A DNA stretch of 64,000 nucleotides, from positions 2,232,001 to 2,296,000 of the forward strand of contig NZ_CP117460.1 in assembly GCF_030687145.1 (NCBI RefSeq), given 5' to 3'. A model generated the notes under the pieces. That model was not told where the DNA came from, ran no database searches, and worked only from the letters and a program-made list of their open reading frames with translations. The position numbers and the translations under genes are program-made. This stretch comes from Pseudomonas sp. FP1742 (GTDB taxonomy: Bacteria; Pseudomonadota; Gammaproteobacteria; Pseudomonadales; Pseudomonadaceae). This document shows, in pieces, positions 1-8,213 of this stretch (the stretch's first letter is position 1; the number at the start of each line of letters is the position of its first letter).

Positions 1-323
1 AATCGGCGCCATCGTTCATCCCGGGTATGGATGTATTCACTTCGTTTTCTCCCACTCGTTATTTTTATGCGGGGTATGGCTGGGTGTTGCGATGTTGATA
101 GACATCATACAACTGGTTTTTTTCATCCGGCAAGCGCTGTAGTCCAATAAAATGGCTATTTATTTGAGAGTTACTATGCTTTTTTTAGTCGGGTGTGGGG
201 GTGTGATGGCGGTTTATGGGTCAAATTGTTGAGTGTTGTCATACAAGTTGAGTGCTATTTCCTGAAGATTCCAGTCGATCCCGGTGCTACGATCCGGAGA
301 GCCCCGCCTTATGGATAATCACC
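1..323. other. Intergenic leader, no gene seen
   Basis: I see no convincing coding region before the GntR-family gene. The stretch is AT-richer than its surroundings. It probably holds promoters for the downstream gene and possibly for a gene beyond the left edge. The only specific signal I can name is the GntR-type half-palindrome at 236-246, listed separately. Confidence 0.5.
236..246. promoter_or_regulatory. Candidate GntR/FadR-subfamily operator
   Basis: TTGTCATACAA fits the TNGTNNNACNA pattern bound by many FadR-subfamily GntR regulators. It lies about 80 bases before the most likely start of such a regulator, so autoregulation is the natural inference. A related but imperfect half (ATCATACAAC) occurs near 104-113. 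Confidence 0.4.
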
Positions 324-1040
324 ATGCAAGAAGACATCGACGCACCTGGCCGCAAGCGTGCCCACAACCTGGCCCATGATTTGGTGGCCAAGCTGACCCA
401 GGGCATTTTGCTCGGCCAGATGTTGCCGGGGGACAAGCTGCCGTCGGAGAACTCGATTGTTCAGGAACACGGGGTCAGTCGTACGGTGGTGCGCGAGGCG
501 ATTTCGAAATTACAGGCTTCGGGGTTGGTGGAAACCCGCCACGGCATCGGCACCTTTGTCATCGAGCGGGCGCCGGAGCAGGGGTTGCGGCTGAATGTCG
601 ATACCGCGCTGGGCGTGCGCAGCATTCTGGAGTTGCGCATGGGCCTGGAAACCCAGGCCGCCGCGCTGGCAGCGGTGCGGCGCACCGATCAGCAATTGGC
701 GCAGATGCGTGAAGCACTGGATGACTATCAAAGTTTGCTGGCCAACAACGACAGCTGCGTCGAGGCCGACAAACGTTTCCACCTGCTGATTGCCGAAGCC
801 ACCGGCAACGTGTGCTTCACCGAGATCATGCAGCACTTGGGCAATGCCATGATCCCCCGCACCCGCGTCAATGCCGCCGAGCGCGGTTCGGCGGACTTGA
901 GCAAACTCGGGCAACTCGCCAACCTCGAACACGAGGCGATTCTCAACGCCATCAAACGCCAGGATCCGGATGCGGCGCGGGCGGCCATGTGGTTGCACCT
1001 GACCAACAGTCGCGACCGCTTTTCGGCGGGCGGCAGCTGA
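324..1040 (+). CDS. GntR family transcriptional regulator, FCD domain (FadR subfamily)
   Basis: This is a DNA-binding regulator of about 238 residues. An N-terminal winged helix-turn-helix lies at about residues 17-82, with the typical LPSEN, GVSRTVVREAISKL and GIGTFV segments. An all-helical FCD ligand domain follows at about 100-228 and keeps the Asp/His residues that usually bind a metal (ADKRFH, LEHEA, WLHL). Family members usually respond to an organic acid or sugar acid and repress a neighbouring catabolic operon. No such operon is visible here, so any target probably lies left of the window. The start at 324 is chosen because the family N-terminus begins there; an upstream GTG at 252 is in frame, and no strong ribosome site decides between them. 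A candidate operator sits at 236-246. Confidence 0.85.
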   Translation: MQEDIDAPGRKRAHNLAHDLVAKLTQGILLGQMLPGDKLPSENSIVQEHGVSRTVVREAISKLQASGLVETRHGIGTFVIERAPEQGLRLNVDTALGVRSILELRMGLETQAAALAAVRRTDQQLAQMREALDDYQSLLANNDSCVEADKRFHLLIAEATGNVCFTEIMQHLGNAMIPRTRVNAAERGSADLSKLGQLANLEHEAILNAIKRQDPDAARAAMWLHLTNSRDRFSAGGS

Positions 1041-1053
1041 TTCGCCAGTGACC

Positions 1054-1144
1054 TGTGGCAGCGGGCTTGCTCGCGAAGAGGCCGTGTCAGTTTGCGTGGA
1101 TGTTGCCTGACGCACCGCCTTCGCGAGCAAGCCCGCTCCCACAG
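1054..1144. repeat. REPIN (inverted pair of REP elements)
   Basis: Two REP units with core GGCAGCGGGCTTGCTCGCGAA and its inverse, TTCGCGAGCAAGCCCGCTCC, flank about 40 bases of variable sequence. They form a long hairpin between two convergent genes. This is the most common repeat of the window and is non-coding. Confidence 0.9.
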
Positions 1145-1170
1145 ATTCGGCGTCGTGCCCTTGATGATTT

Positions 1171-2496
1171 TTAGCTCACACCCACATCGCGCATCAGCAA
1201 TCCATAACGCAAATCCACCGCATCCGGAATCGGCAAATACACCGTGTGCCCATCCCCGGGTGCCACTTCAATTGCCTCGCCTTTGACGTTCTGCAACTGA
1301 TGCAGATCGAAGTGGAAGTTGCCCTTGGGGGTCATCAGTTCCATGTGATCGCCCAGGCCGAAACGATTCTTCACCCGTACCTCGGCCAACCGATCCCGGC
1401 GTTCGCCGGTCAGTTCGCCCACGAATTGTTGACGCTCCGAGACCGAGCTGCCGTTCTGGTAGTTCTGGTATTCGTCATGCACATGCCGGCGCAGGAAACC
1501 TTCGGTGTAGCCGCGCTGGGCCAGGGACTCCAGGTCGGTCATCAAGCTGCGATCGAACACCCGGCCAGCCACCGCATCATCGATCGCGCGGCGGTAAACC
1601 TGGGTGGTGCGCGCGCAATAGAAGTGCGACTTGGTCCGCCCTTCGATCTTCAGTGAGTGCACGCCCATTTGCGTCAGGCGCTCGACGTGCTGGACCGCGC
1701 GCAGGTCCTTGGCGTTCATGATGTACGTGCCGTGTTCATCCTCGAAGGCCGGCATCAGTTCGCCGGGACGATTGGCTTCTTGCAACAGGAACACCTGATC
1801 GGTTGGCGCGCCGAGGCCCAGGGTCGGTTCTGGCTGGAACTGCTGAACGATCTCGCCGAGCTGATTTTCGCTGGCCGGTGTCGCCGAGTATTTCCAGCGA
1901 CAGGCATTGGTGCAGCTGCCCTGATTGGCGTCGCGTTTGTTCATGTAGCCCGACAACAGGCAGCGCCCGGAATAGGCCATGCACAACGCGCCGTGCACAA
2001 ACACTTCCAGCTCCATGGCCGGGACGTGCTGGCGGATCTCGGCGATTTCTTCCAGCGAAAGTTCACGGGACAGGATGATCCGGCTCAAGCCCTGTTGCTG
2101 CCAGAACTCGACACTGGCCCAGTTCACCGTGTTGGCCTGTACCGACAGGTGGATCGGCATCTGCGGGAAGTGCCGGCGCACCAGCATGATCAGGCCGGGG
2201 TCGGACATGATCAGCGCGTCCGGCGCCATGCCGATCACCGGTTCCAGATCCTTGAGGAAGGTTTTCAGTTTGGCGTTGTGCGGGGCGATGTTTACCACCA
2301 CATAAAAGCGCTTGCCTTGAGCCTGTGCCTCGCTGATACCGAGCGCGAGGTTGGCGTGATCGAATTCGTTATTGCGCACCCGCAGGCTGTAGCGCGGCTG
2401 GCCGGCGTACACCGCGTCGGCGCCGTAGGCGAAGGCATAACGCATGTTTTTCAGGGTGCCGGCAGGGGCGAGCAGTTCCGGGGGTATGAGTGTCAT
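1171..2496 (-). CDS. trhP: U32 family peptidase-like tRNA hydroxylation protein (TrhP/YegQ)
   Basis: This protein of about 441 residues has the U32 signature around residues 169-199: GALC, then GRCLLS, then GSCTNAC, giving four cysteines (about 172, 179, 195, 199) likely to hold an iron-sulfur cluster. In enterobacteria the YegQ/TrhP branch is needed for prephenate-dependent 5-hydroxylation of the wobble uridine of tRNAs. The N-terminal ELLAPAG and YGADAVYAG segments are typical of the family. I place the start at the Met before TLIPPELLAPAG; another Met four codons upstream is possible. Distinguishing YegQ from other U32 members (UbiU/UbiV, RlhA) rests on overall resemblance and length, so the family is certain and the exact substrate less so. 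Convergent with the GntR gene across a REPIN. Confidence 0.85.
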   Translation of the reverse strand: MTLIPPELLAPAGTLKNMRYAFAYGADAVYAGQPRYSLRVRNNEFDHANLALGISEAQAQGKRFYVVVNIAPHNAKLKTFLKDLEPVIGMAPDALIMSDPGLIMLVRRHFPQMPIHLSVQANTVNWASVEFWQQQGLSRIILSRELSLEEIAEIRQHVPAMELEVFVHGALCMAYSGRCLLSGYMNKRDANQGSCTNACRWKYSATPASENQLGEIVQQFQPEPTLGLGAPTDQVFLLQEANRPGELMPAFEDEHGTYIMNAKDLRAVQHVERLTQMGVHSLKIEGRTKSHFYCARTTQVYRRAIDDAVAGRVFDRSLMTDLESLAQRGYTEGFLRRHVHDEYQNYQNGSSVSERQQFVGELTGERRDRLAEVRVKNRFGLGDHMELMTPKGNFHFDLHQLQNVKGEAIEVAPGDGHTVYLPIPDAVDLRYGLLMRDVGVS

Positions 2497-2667
2497 GGCG
2501 CGGGTCATGGCAGTGTCGATCGCAAAAGCCGGCAAGGGTAAACGGCCTGCCTGCGGGGTTTATTGATCTGGATCTATGCTTGATCAACAAACAGATGGCA
2601 CTCGCGTCAACCGTGGCGGACTAAGCATCAGGACGCCAATTTGTGGGCGTACTGATATGGATCGGAC

Positions 2668-3729
2668 ATGAACGAAACCAAGCTCCAGAACACCTCGCTG
2701 ATGGTCTTGCTGGCCATAGTGACCATTGCCTTCGTCTGGATTCTGTTGCCGTTCTATGGCGCTGTATTCTGGGCGGTCATCCTCGCCATTCTGTTTGCGC
2801 CCCTGCAGCATCAACTGCACTTGCAGTACGGTTGGCCGCGCAACCTGACGGCCCTGTGCACCTTGAGTGTCTGTGTGTTGATCGCGATTCTGCCGGTGAT
2901 CATCATCAGTACCTTGCTGGTTCAGGAAGGCGCGGCGCTTTACGGCAGAATCGAAAGCGGCGAACTGGACATTGCCGCGCATGTGTCGCAGTTCAAGCAC
3001 AGCCTGCCGCCGTACATCCAGTATTTGCTCGATCGATTCGGCATGGGGGAGTTGAGCGGTCTTCGGGAGAAAATCATCAAGAGCATGATGCAAGGCAGCC
3101 AGTTTCTCGCGACCCAGGCGTTCAGTTTTGGTCAGGGTACGTTCGAATTCGTGGTGGGCTTTTTCGTCATGTTGTATTTGCTGTTTTTCTTTCTGCGCGA
3201 TGGTTCTGAATTGGCGCGCAAAGTCCGCGCATCCATACCGTTGGAAGACAACCAGAAGCGCCGCCTGCAGCTGAAGTTCAATCGCGTGGTGCGAGCCACG
3301 GTGAAGGGCAACCTGTTGGTGGCGATCACGCAAGGGGCATTGGGCGGGTTGATTTTCTGGTTTCTGGATATTCCGAGCGCGTTACTGTGGGCGGTGTTGA
3401 TGGCGTTCCTGTCGCTGTTGCCGGCAGTGGGGGCGGGTATTGTCTGGGTGCCGGTGGCGGGGTATTTCCTGCTTAGCGGGGCGATCTGGCAGGGCACGGT
3501 GCTCGCGTTGTTCGGAGTATTCGTGATCGGCCTGGTAGACAACGTCCTGCGCCCGATCCTGGTAGGCAAGGACACCAAAATGCCCGATTACTTGATCCTC
3601 ATCTCGACCCTGGGCGGCCTGGCGATTTTTGGCCTGAACGGTTTTGTCATCGGGCCGTTGATCGCCGCGTTGTTCATGTCGAGCTGGGCGATTTTCGTCG
3701 ATACCAAACCGCGGGTTCAGTTGCCCTAA
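2668..3729 (+). CDS. AI-2E family transporter (PerM-like permease)
   Basis: This 353-residue integral membrane protein has the topology of the AI-2E/PerM family. Paired N-terminal helices come first (about residues 10-85), then a less hydrophobic central stretch (about 90-150), then a cluster of C-terminal helices (about 155-345) ending in a conserved GPLIAALF-like segment. The signature near DNVLRPILVGK is visible at about residues 290-300. Some members export autoinducer-2 or act as Na+/H+ antiporters, but most are uncharacterised, so the substrate is unknown. No operon partner is evident; the stop codon overlaps the stop of a convergent small gene by four bases. Confidence 0.85.
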   Translation: MNETKLQNTSLMVLLAIVTIAFVWILLPFYGAVFWAVILAILFAPLQHQLHLQYGWPRNLTALCTLSVCVLIAILPVIIISTLLVQEGAALYGRIESGELDIAAHVSQFKHSLPPYIQYLLDRFGMGELSGLREKIIKSMMQGSQFLATQAFSFGQGTFEFVVGFFVMLYLLFFFLRDGSELARKVRASIPLEDNQKRRLQLKFNRVVRATVKGNLLVAITQGALGGLIFWFLDIPSALLWAVLMAFLSLLPAVGAGIVWVPVAGYFLLSGAIWQGTVLALFGVFVIGLVDNVLRPILVGKDTKMPDYLILISTLGGLAIFGLNGFVIGPLIAALFMSSWAIFVDTKPRVQLP

Positions 3730-3908
3730 GCGCTGAGTTGGCCCGAGCCAATACGTTGCGACAGGGCCTGGGCGTCGGGAAGCGAAGTGAGCGGACCGCT
3801 GATCGGTTCGCCGTCCTGCACCAGATACCAACAGGCGAGCAATCCCAGTGCTCTGAGCGGTGCGGGAACGGCGCTGCCGATAACGGACATAATCTGAACC
3901 TGAGCCAT
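3726..3908 (-). CDS. Small hypothetical protein
   Basis: I do not recognise a characterised family. The product is about 60 residues, starting MAQVQIMSVIG. A hydrophobic central stretch (about residues 8-30, ALGLLACWYLV) is followed by a soluble tail with a PDAQALSQRIGSG segment. It could be a small membrane-associated or partly buried protein. A Met five codons upstream is also in frame. The gene is tail-to-tail with the AI-2E transporter and has an upstream purine-rich stretch that could serve as a ribosome site. It is called real on composition and spacing only. Confidence 0.55.
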   Translation of the reverse strand: MAQVQIMSVIGSAVPAPLRALGLLACWYLVQDGEPISGPLTSLPDAQALSQRIGSGQLSA

Positions 3909-4011
3909 AAGTGCCTCCATCAATCTATGGGGCTACCTTACGGATCGGACGCTTGGACGGACAATCAACACTTTCGATAGTCGTCATTGACGCCAGTGAG
4001 TGTTGCAGCGG

Positions 4012-4206
4012 TCATTCCACTACTTGATCGAGCATATGCATGACTTCCTGCTCATTGAGCAGGCCTTTGCGCACCAGGTTTTGCGCCAGCAGCGAGAGAA
4101 ACTTGGCGCTGCGATGGCCTTCCAGGTGTTTGAGCTCGGTCAGTGCGTTGTACACCTTGCTGGAAGTGCACAAGCCGACAATGCGGTGCGGGTTTTGTGT
4201 GGGCAT
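4012..4206 (-). CDS. Small conserved hypothetical protein
   Basis: This 64-residue soluble, mostly helical protein (MPTQNPHRIVGLC at the N-terminus) is preceded by a good ribosome site (AAGGACG) eight bases before the ATG. The sequence has the look of a short helical-bundle protein with Lys/Glu/Leu-rich helices (ALTELKHLEGHRSAKFLSLL). I recognise no domain. Codon use matches the neighbours. It is transcribed in the same direction as the small gene at 3726-3908 but about 100 bases upstream, so the two may share a transcript. Confidence 0.65.
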   Translation of the reverse strand: MPTQNPHRIVGLCTSSKVYNALTELKHLEGHRSAKFLSLLAQNLVRKGLLNEQEVMHMLDQVVE

Positions 4207-4365
4207 GAGGTCGTCCTTGTTTTTATCAACCTGTTGTTTACGGACAGATCCAAGCTTGCGGGCCTGTCATGACATAAATATGACTGACTTTATCGGTCGG
4301 TACTGTCCCGACAGCGACCTTGGCGAGATTTATTCAGACTTCGCCCGCCCAGCGGCCACAAAAAA

Positions 4366-4392
4366 GGCCCCGCTGTTGAGGCGGGGCCTGAT
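4366..4392 (-). terminator. Rho-independent terminator
   Basis: On the minus strand a GGCCCCGCC / GGCGGGGCC stem with a short loop is followed by a run of Ts, directly after the stop of the Tyr/Pro-rich secreted protein gene. Confidence 0.85.
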
Positions 4393-4399
4393 GAGTCAG

Positions 4400-4768
4400 T
4401 TACCAGCGGTCGCCACGGTAATAACCATGGGGAGGGCCGTAATAGCCGCGCGGTGGGCCATAGTAGCCGCGTGGTGGACCGTAATAAATCGGTGCCGGGC
4501 GGTAGTACATCGGTTGTTGCACATAGACCGGCGCCGGCTGGTAATAGACAGGCGGTGGCTGTACATATACCGGTTGAGGTTGAACGTAAACCGGCTGTTC
4601 TACATACACCGGCCGGTCGCGACCAATGATTGCCGAGCCGATGATTGCCGAGCCGACGATCGCACCAAACACAGCCGGACCTTCCCAGCCACGACCACCT
4701 GCTTCTGCCTGCCCTGCGATAGCGAGAGCACCGATCAGCAAGGCTACTGTGGGGATTTTACGGATCAT
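4400..4768 (-). CDS. Exported Tyr/Pro/Gly-rich repeat protein
   Basis: The product has about 122 residues. A signal peptide (MIRKIPTVALLIGALAIAGQAEA, about residues 1-23) is followed by a Gly-rich linker and a short Gly/Ala/Ile helix with SAIIGSAIIG. Low-complexity repeats fill the rest: VYVQP/VYYQP-type units at about 55-95, then three GYYGPP units near the C-terminus. This composition is typical of small cell-envelope or extracellular-matrix proteins of pseudomonads; no enzymatic domain is present. A strong ribosome site (GAGGA) supports the start at 4768. A terminator follows at once, so the gene is monocistronic. Function unknown. Confidence 0.75.
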   Translation of the reverse strand: MIRKIPTVALLIGALAIAGQAEAGGRGWEGPAVFGAIVGSAIIGSAIIGRDRPVYVEQPVYVQPQPVYVQPPPVYYQPAPVYVQQPMYYRPAPIYYGPPRGYYGPPRGYYGPPHGYYRGDRW

Positions 4769-5006
4769 GATAAGTCCTCGGTTCTTCGACCCGGCGCTTG
4801 CGTCTGCAATAGACACAAGTTGTCGCGGGGATACTTCTAAGACAGCGATTTTTTGAAAATCAGCACAGCCGTTGGGTAAATTTTGTGTAAGGTCTGTACC
4901 GGTTTCTTTACGGTGCTGTCTGGTACAGACATACCCTTATGATCGACCACAATCGGGTGGAATTGTTAATTCCGTCCATCTGAAAGTGCTATTGAAGGAG
5001 ATTCGG

Positions 5007-5825
5007 ATGCAGATGAACCCCAACAAAGACACCCAGTTGTGCATGTCACTCTCGGGGCGCCCCGGTAATTTCGGCTTGCGGTTTCACAATCATCTGTACG
5101 AACAACTGGGGCTGAATTTTTACTATAAGGCCTTCAGCAGCCAGGACCTGACGGGGGCTGTCAGCGGCATTCGTGCGTTGGGCATTCGGGGTTGCGGCGT
5201 GTCGATGCCGTTCAAGGAGGCCTGTATCGCGCTGGTCGATGAGCTGGATGCATCAGCTGAGGCTATCCAATCGATCAATACTATCGTCAACACCAACGGC
5301 CACCTCAAGGCCTACAACACCGACTACATTGCCATCGCCCAATTGCTCGAAACCCACCAGGTGCCCAAGGAGTCGACCTTTGCGTTGCGCGGCAGCGGCG
5401 GCATGGCCAAAGCCGTGGCCAGCGCCTTGCGCGATGGCGGCTACAACAACGGGCTGATCGTGGCCCGCAACGAGCGCGCCGGGCGTGCCCTGGCCGAATC
5501 GCTGGGCTACCAATGGCAGGCGGAACTGGGCGCTCAACGCCCGCAGATGCTGATCAACGTCACGCCGATCGGCATGACCGGCGGCCCGGAAGCCGATCAA
5601 CTGGCGTTCGCCCCTGACGCCATCGCTGCCGCCGAAACAGTCTTCGATGTGGTGGCGATTCCCTCGGAAACACCGCTGATCGTGCGCGCTCGTGCCGAAG
5701 GCAAGCGGGTGATCACCGGGCTGGAAGTGATTGCCATCCAGGCGCTGGAACAGTTTGTGTTGTACACCGGCGTGCGGCCGACCGATGAGCAGTTCCAAAA
5801 AGCCGTGGCGTTTGCCCGGGGCTGA
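5007..5825 (+). CDS. Shikimate dehydrogenase-family oxidoreductase (AroE-like)
   Basis: This 272-residue NAD(P)-dependent enzyme belongs to the shikimate/quinate dehydrogenase family. The catalytic Lys (about 70, in VSMPFKEA) and Asp (about 106, in YNTDY) are present. A Rossmann nucleotide motif (RGSGGMAKAV) lies at about 125-135, and the NVTPIGM segment follows. The substrate-side Ser pair of true AroE (SxSxxxH) is altered to SLSGRPGNFG. This variant is seen in the shikimate dehydrogenase-like branches rather than the biosynthetic housekeeping enzyme, so its substrate is uncertain. GAAGGAG seven bases before the ATG fixes the start at 5007. It stands alone. Confidence 0.8.
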   Translation: MQMNPNKDTQLCMSLSGRPGNFGLRFHNHLYEQLGLNFYYKAFSSQDLTGAVSGIRALGIRGCGVSMPFKEACIALVDELDASAEAIQSINTIVNTNGHLKAYNTDYIAIAQLLETHQVPKESTFALRGSGGMAKAVASALRDGGYNNGLIVARNERAGRALAESLGYQWQAELGAQRPQMLINVTPIGMTGGPEADQLAFAPDAIAAAETVFDVVAIPSETPLIVRARAEGKRVITGLEVIAIQALEQFVLYTGVRPTDEQFQKAVAFARG

Positions 5826-5854
5826 ATTGCGACTATTGGTTGCCCGTACCGGCC

Positions 5855-5922
5855 CCTTCGCGGGCAAGCCCGCTCCCACAGGTTCTGCGCTGACTTTGCG
5901 GGAGCGGGCTTGCTCGCGATTG
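5855..5922. repeat. REPIN, short-spaced inverted type
   Basis: REP units in tail orientation (CGCGGGCAAGCCCGCTCCCA then GGGAGCGGGCTTGCTCGCGA) are separated by only about 18 bases. It lies between the shikimate dehydrogenase-like gene and the cupin gene. Confidence 0.85.
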
Positions 5923-6020
5923 CTGCGACTCGGTCTCCAGTCATTGCCGCGAATATCCCGGCCTATACTGCTCGCCAGCAAGCGAAGACTTGCTCTCCAG
6001 CTACCGCCACCGAGGTTCTC

Positions 6021-6539
6021 ATGCATCCCGCCATTCTCAACCTGGATCAGGTCGATCTAGTGCCGCTGCCCGAAGGTTTTGCCCCCACCGGTGACGCTGC
6101 CGGCCGCTATCAGCAACGCCTGGCCCGCATTGGCCAGCAATTGGGCGCGCAAAAGCTCGGTTATCGGTTGTATGCCCTGGAGCCCGGCATGCGTGGCAGT
6201 CCGTTTCATAGCCATCGGGTCAACGAAGAGATGTTCTACATCGTGGCCGGGGAAGGGGAGGTTCGCCTTGGCGCCGAACGCTTTCCGATCCGCGCCGGGG
6301 ACGTGATCGCCTGCCCGGCGGGCGGTCCTGAAACCGCGCATCAGATCATTAATAACAGCAACGGCGAATTGCGATATCTGGCGGTCAGCAGCCAGCAATC
6401 ACCGGACATTTGCGAATACCCGGACTCCGGCAAATACGTGGTGATGGACGACTTCAAGGTTGATGCCCAGGGCAACGCATCAGGTTTCGCTGTTGTCGCC
6501 AGGCAAGCCGATGGCGTGGATTATTGGGACGGGGAGTAG
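6021..6539 (+). CDS. Cupin domain protein
   Basis: This is a 172-residue single-domain cupin. The metal-binding motif is intact: G59 followed by H63, H65 and E69 (SPFHSHRVNEE), with H107 in the second motif (ETAHQI). The GDVIACPAGGPE segment is typical of small cupins that bind a divalent metal. Roles range from sugar isomerase and dioxygenase to simple ligand sensor; nothing nearby suggests which. The chosen ATG follows CGAGGTTCTC, a moderate ribosome site. It is flanked by REPINs on both sides and is probably transcribed alone. Confidence 0.8.
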   Translation: MHPAILNLDQVDLVPLPEGFAPTGDAAGRYQQRLARIGQQLGAQKLGYRLYALEPGMRGSPFHSHRVNEEMFYIVAGEGEVRLGAERFPIRAGDVIACPAGGPETAHQIINNSNGELRYLAVSSQQSPDICEYPDSGKYVVMDDFKVDAQGNASGFAVVARQADGVDYWDGE

Positions 6540-6602
6540 ACGCATCACAATGTTGACGCGGGAGCAGCAGTCTTAATGGCTCTTGTGACCACTGAAGATC
6601 CA

Positions 6603-6694
6603 ATGTGGGAGCGGGCTTGCTCGCGAAGGGGCCATCACATTCAACATTGATGTTGACTGACACGCCGCCTTCGCGAGCAAGCCCGCTCCCACAT
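6603..6694. repeat. REPIN
   Basis: GTGGGAGCGGGCTTGCTCGC and its inverse flank about 40 variable bases. It sits between the convergent cupin and YceH genes and could act as a bidirectional transcript end. Confidence 0.9.
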
Positions 6695-6713
6695 TCAGAT
6701 TTTCGCGACCGAT

Positions 6714-7361
6714 CTATTCGAGGCGCGCCAGGCGTTCTTCCAGCGCCGCGATCCGTGCTTCAAGCTCTTCGATTCGCTCAACCGACACACCGCTGCTGGC
6801 ACCACGCTCCACCGGGTTCTGCCGGGCAGCCAGGATCGCTTCGATATCCGCCGGATCGCCCAGTGCATGCATGTACCGGTCTTCACGCTGGCCGGCCTGG
6901 CGCGGGATCAACAGTGCCAGGCCTCTGGCGATCAAGCGCTCCAGTTGATGCACCACCTGTTCGGCATCTTCGAAGTCATGCATGCGGCCGCTGCGGGTCA
7001 GCAGTTCGTTGACCGTCTGCGGACCGCGCAGGAACAACAGCCCCGTCAGAATCACCTGGGCCGGCACCAGTTCCAGCGCCTTGTCGACCCGATGTTCCCA
7101 GCGGTCGGCACGGCTGCCCATCACCAGCCGGGTGAAGCCGCGACCTTCAAGGGCCCGCAGGCTCTGGCCGACCTGGCCCTGGCTGAGGTTCATCACCGGT
7201 TCGCGGCTGGTTTTCTGGTTGCAGGCAATCACCAGGGCATTGAGGGTCAGCGGATAGGTTTCCGGGCTGGTGGCCTGTTTTTCGATCAACGAGCCCAGAA
7301 TGCGGATTTCCGTGCTATTGAGCCGCGGTTCGTCGAAGGTCGTCTCTTGTTCAGTGCTCAT
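6714..7361 (-). CDS. YceH family protein (DUF480/UPF0502)
   Basis: This 215-residue member of the YceH family consists of two winged-helix domains. The conserved N-terminal [16 protein letters not shown] and [18 protein letters not shown] blocks are at about residues 15-55. A second winged helix follows (about 95-160, [14 protein letters not shown]). The C-terminus is a short coiled coil (about 190-215, [16 protein letters not shown]). The family is widespread in proteobacteria and its molecular role is unsettled. It is preceded by GGAAAAGCGCG as a ribosome region. No partner gene is adjacent. Confidence 0.9.
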   Translation of the reverse strand: MSTEQETTFDEPRLNSTEIRILGSLIEKQATSPETYPLTLNALVIACNQKTSREPVMNLSQGQVGQSLRALEGRGFTRLVMGSRADRWEHRVDKALELVPAQVILTGLLFLRGPQTVNELLTRSGRMHDFEDAEQVVHQLERLIARGLALLIPRQAGQREDRYMHALGDPADIEAILAARQNPVERGASSGVSVERIEELEARIAALEERLARLE

Positions 7362-7488
7362 CGCGCTTTTCCCTAGGCAGTCGAGCCGCCTAGCCTAATC
7401 CTTGCTGGATAAAAGACAAGTCGCAGGGCGCGCCGGCATGGCTATAATCGCTCCACGTTTTTTACTCCTGTCACCACACGAGACTGCC

Positions 7489-7998
7489 ATGACTATTTCC
7501 CTGTACGCCGCTTCCGTTCCGGTTTTCCAGCAAATGCTCAACGCTTTGAGCAACAACCTGAGCAAGGCCGAAGCCCACGCCACTGCAAAAAACATCGACC
7601 CGAACGCGTTCCTGCAGGCCCGTCTGTACCCGGACATGTTCCCGCTGGTGCGTCAGGTGCAGATCGCCGTTGATTTCGCCAAAGGCGTTTCGGCGCGTCT
7701 GGCTGAAGTCGAACTGCCGAAATACGACGACACCGAAACCACCTTCGCTGAACTGCAAGCATTGATCGCCAAGGTCCTGGCCTTCATCGGCGAGATCAAG
7801 CCGGAGCAGATCAACGGCAAGGAAGGCATCGAGATCGTGACCCGTCCAGGCACTCCTAAAGAGAAGCGCTTCACCGGTCAGGCTTACCTGCTGAGCTATG
7901 GCCTGCCGCAGTTCTTCTTCCACGTCACGACCGCTTATGCGCTGCTGCGTCACAACGGTGTGGAAGTGGGCAAGCGCGACTACATGGGCGCGTTCTAA
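7489..7998 (+). CDS. DUF1993 family protein
   Basis: This 169-residue protein begins MTISLYAASVPVFQQML, the conserved opening of the DUF1993 family (DinB-like four-helix bundle relatives). Later family blocks LYPDMFPLVRQVQ (about residues 45-57) and the C-terminal FFFHVTTAYALLRHNG are also visible. The biochemical role is unknown. The ATG at 7489 was chosen because it starts the family alignment; upstream in-frame extension is unlikely. A strong terminator follows 12 bases after the stop. Confidence 0.88.
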   Translation: MTISLYAASVPVFQQMLNALSNNLSKAEAHATAKNIDPNAFLQARLYPDMFPLVRQVQIAVDFAKGVSARLAEVELPKYDDTETTFAELQALIAKVLAFIGEIKPEQINGKEGIEIVTRPGTPKEKRFTGQAYLLSYGLPQFFFHVTTAYALLRHNGVEVGKRDYMGAF

Positions 7999-8010
7999 CC
8001 TCCCAGGTAC

Positions 8011-8050
8011 AAAAAAGCCCGCCAAGGTGTAAGCCTTGGCGGGCTTTTTT
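8011..8050. terminator. Bidirectional Rho-independent terminator
   Basis: AAAAAAGCCCGCCAAGG pairs with CCTTGGCGGGCTTTTTT around a six-base loop, so it can end transcription of DUF1993 on the plus strand and of sstT on the minus strand. Confidence 0.92.
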
Positions 8051-8060
8051 CGTCTCGCCC

Positions 8061-8206
8061 TCTGTAGGAGCCAGGCTTGTCGGCGAAATGTGGGAGCGGG
8101 CTTGCTCGCGAAGGCGGTGTATCAGGCAACGATGATGTCGACTGACACTCCGTCTTCGCGAGCAAGCCCGCTCCCACAGGTTGCGCGCCAGTCTGGCTCC
8201 TACAGG
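8061..8206. repeat. Compound repeat: REPIN nested inside a second REP type
   Basis: The inner REPIN (8088-8179) is the common GGGAGCGGGCTTGCTCGCGAA pair. It lies between two arms of a different REP type (CTGTAGGAGCCAGGCTTG at 8061-8078 and its inverse GGCTCCTACAG ending at 8206). The arrangement suggests one repeat inserted into another. Confidence 0.8.
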
Positions 8207-8213
8207 TGCGTTT

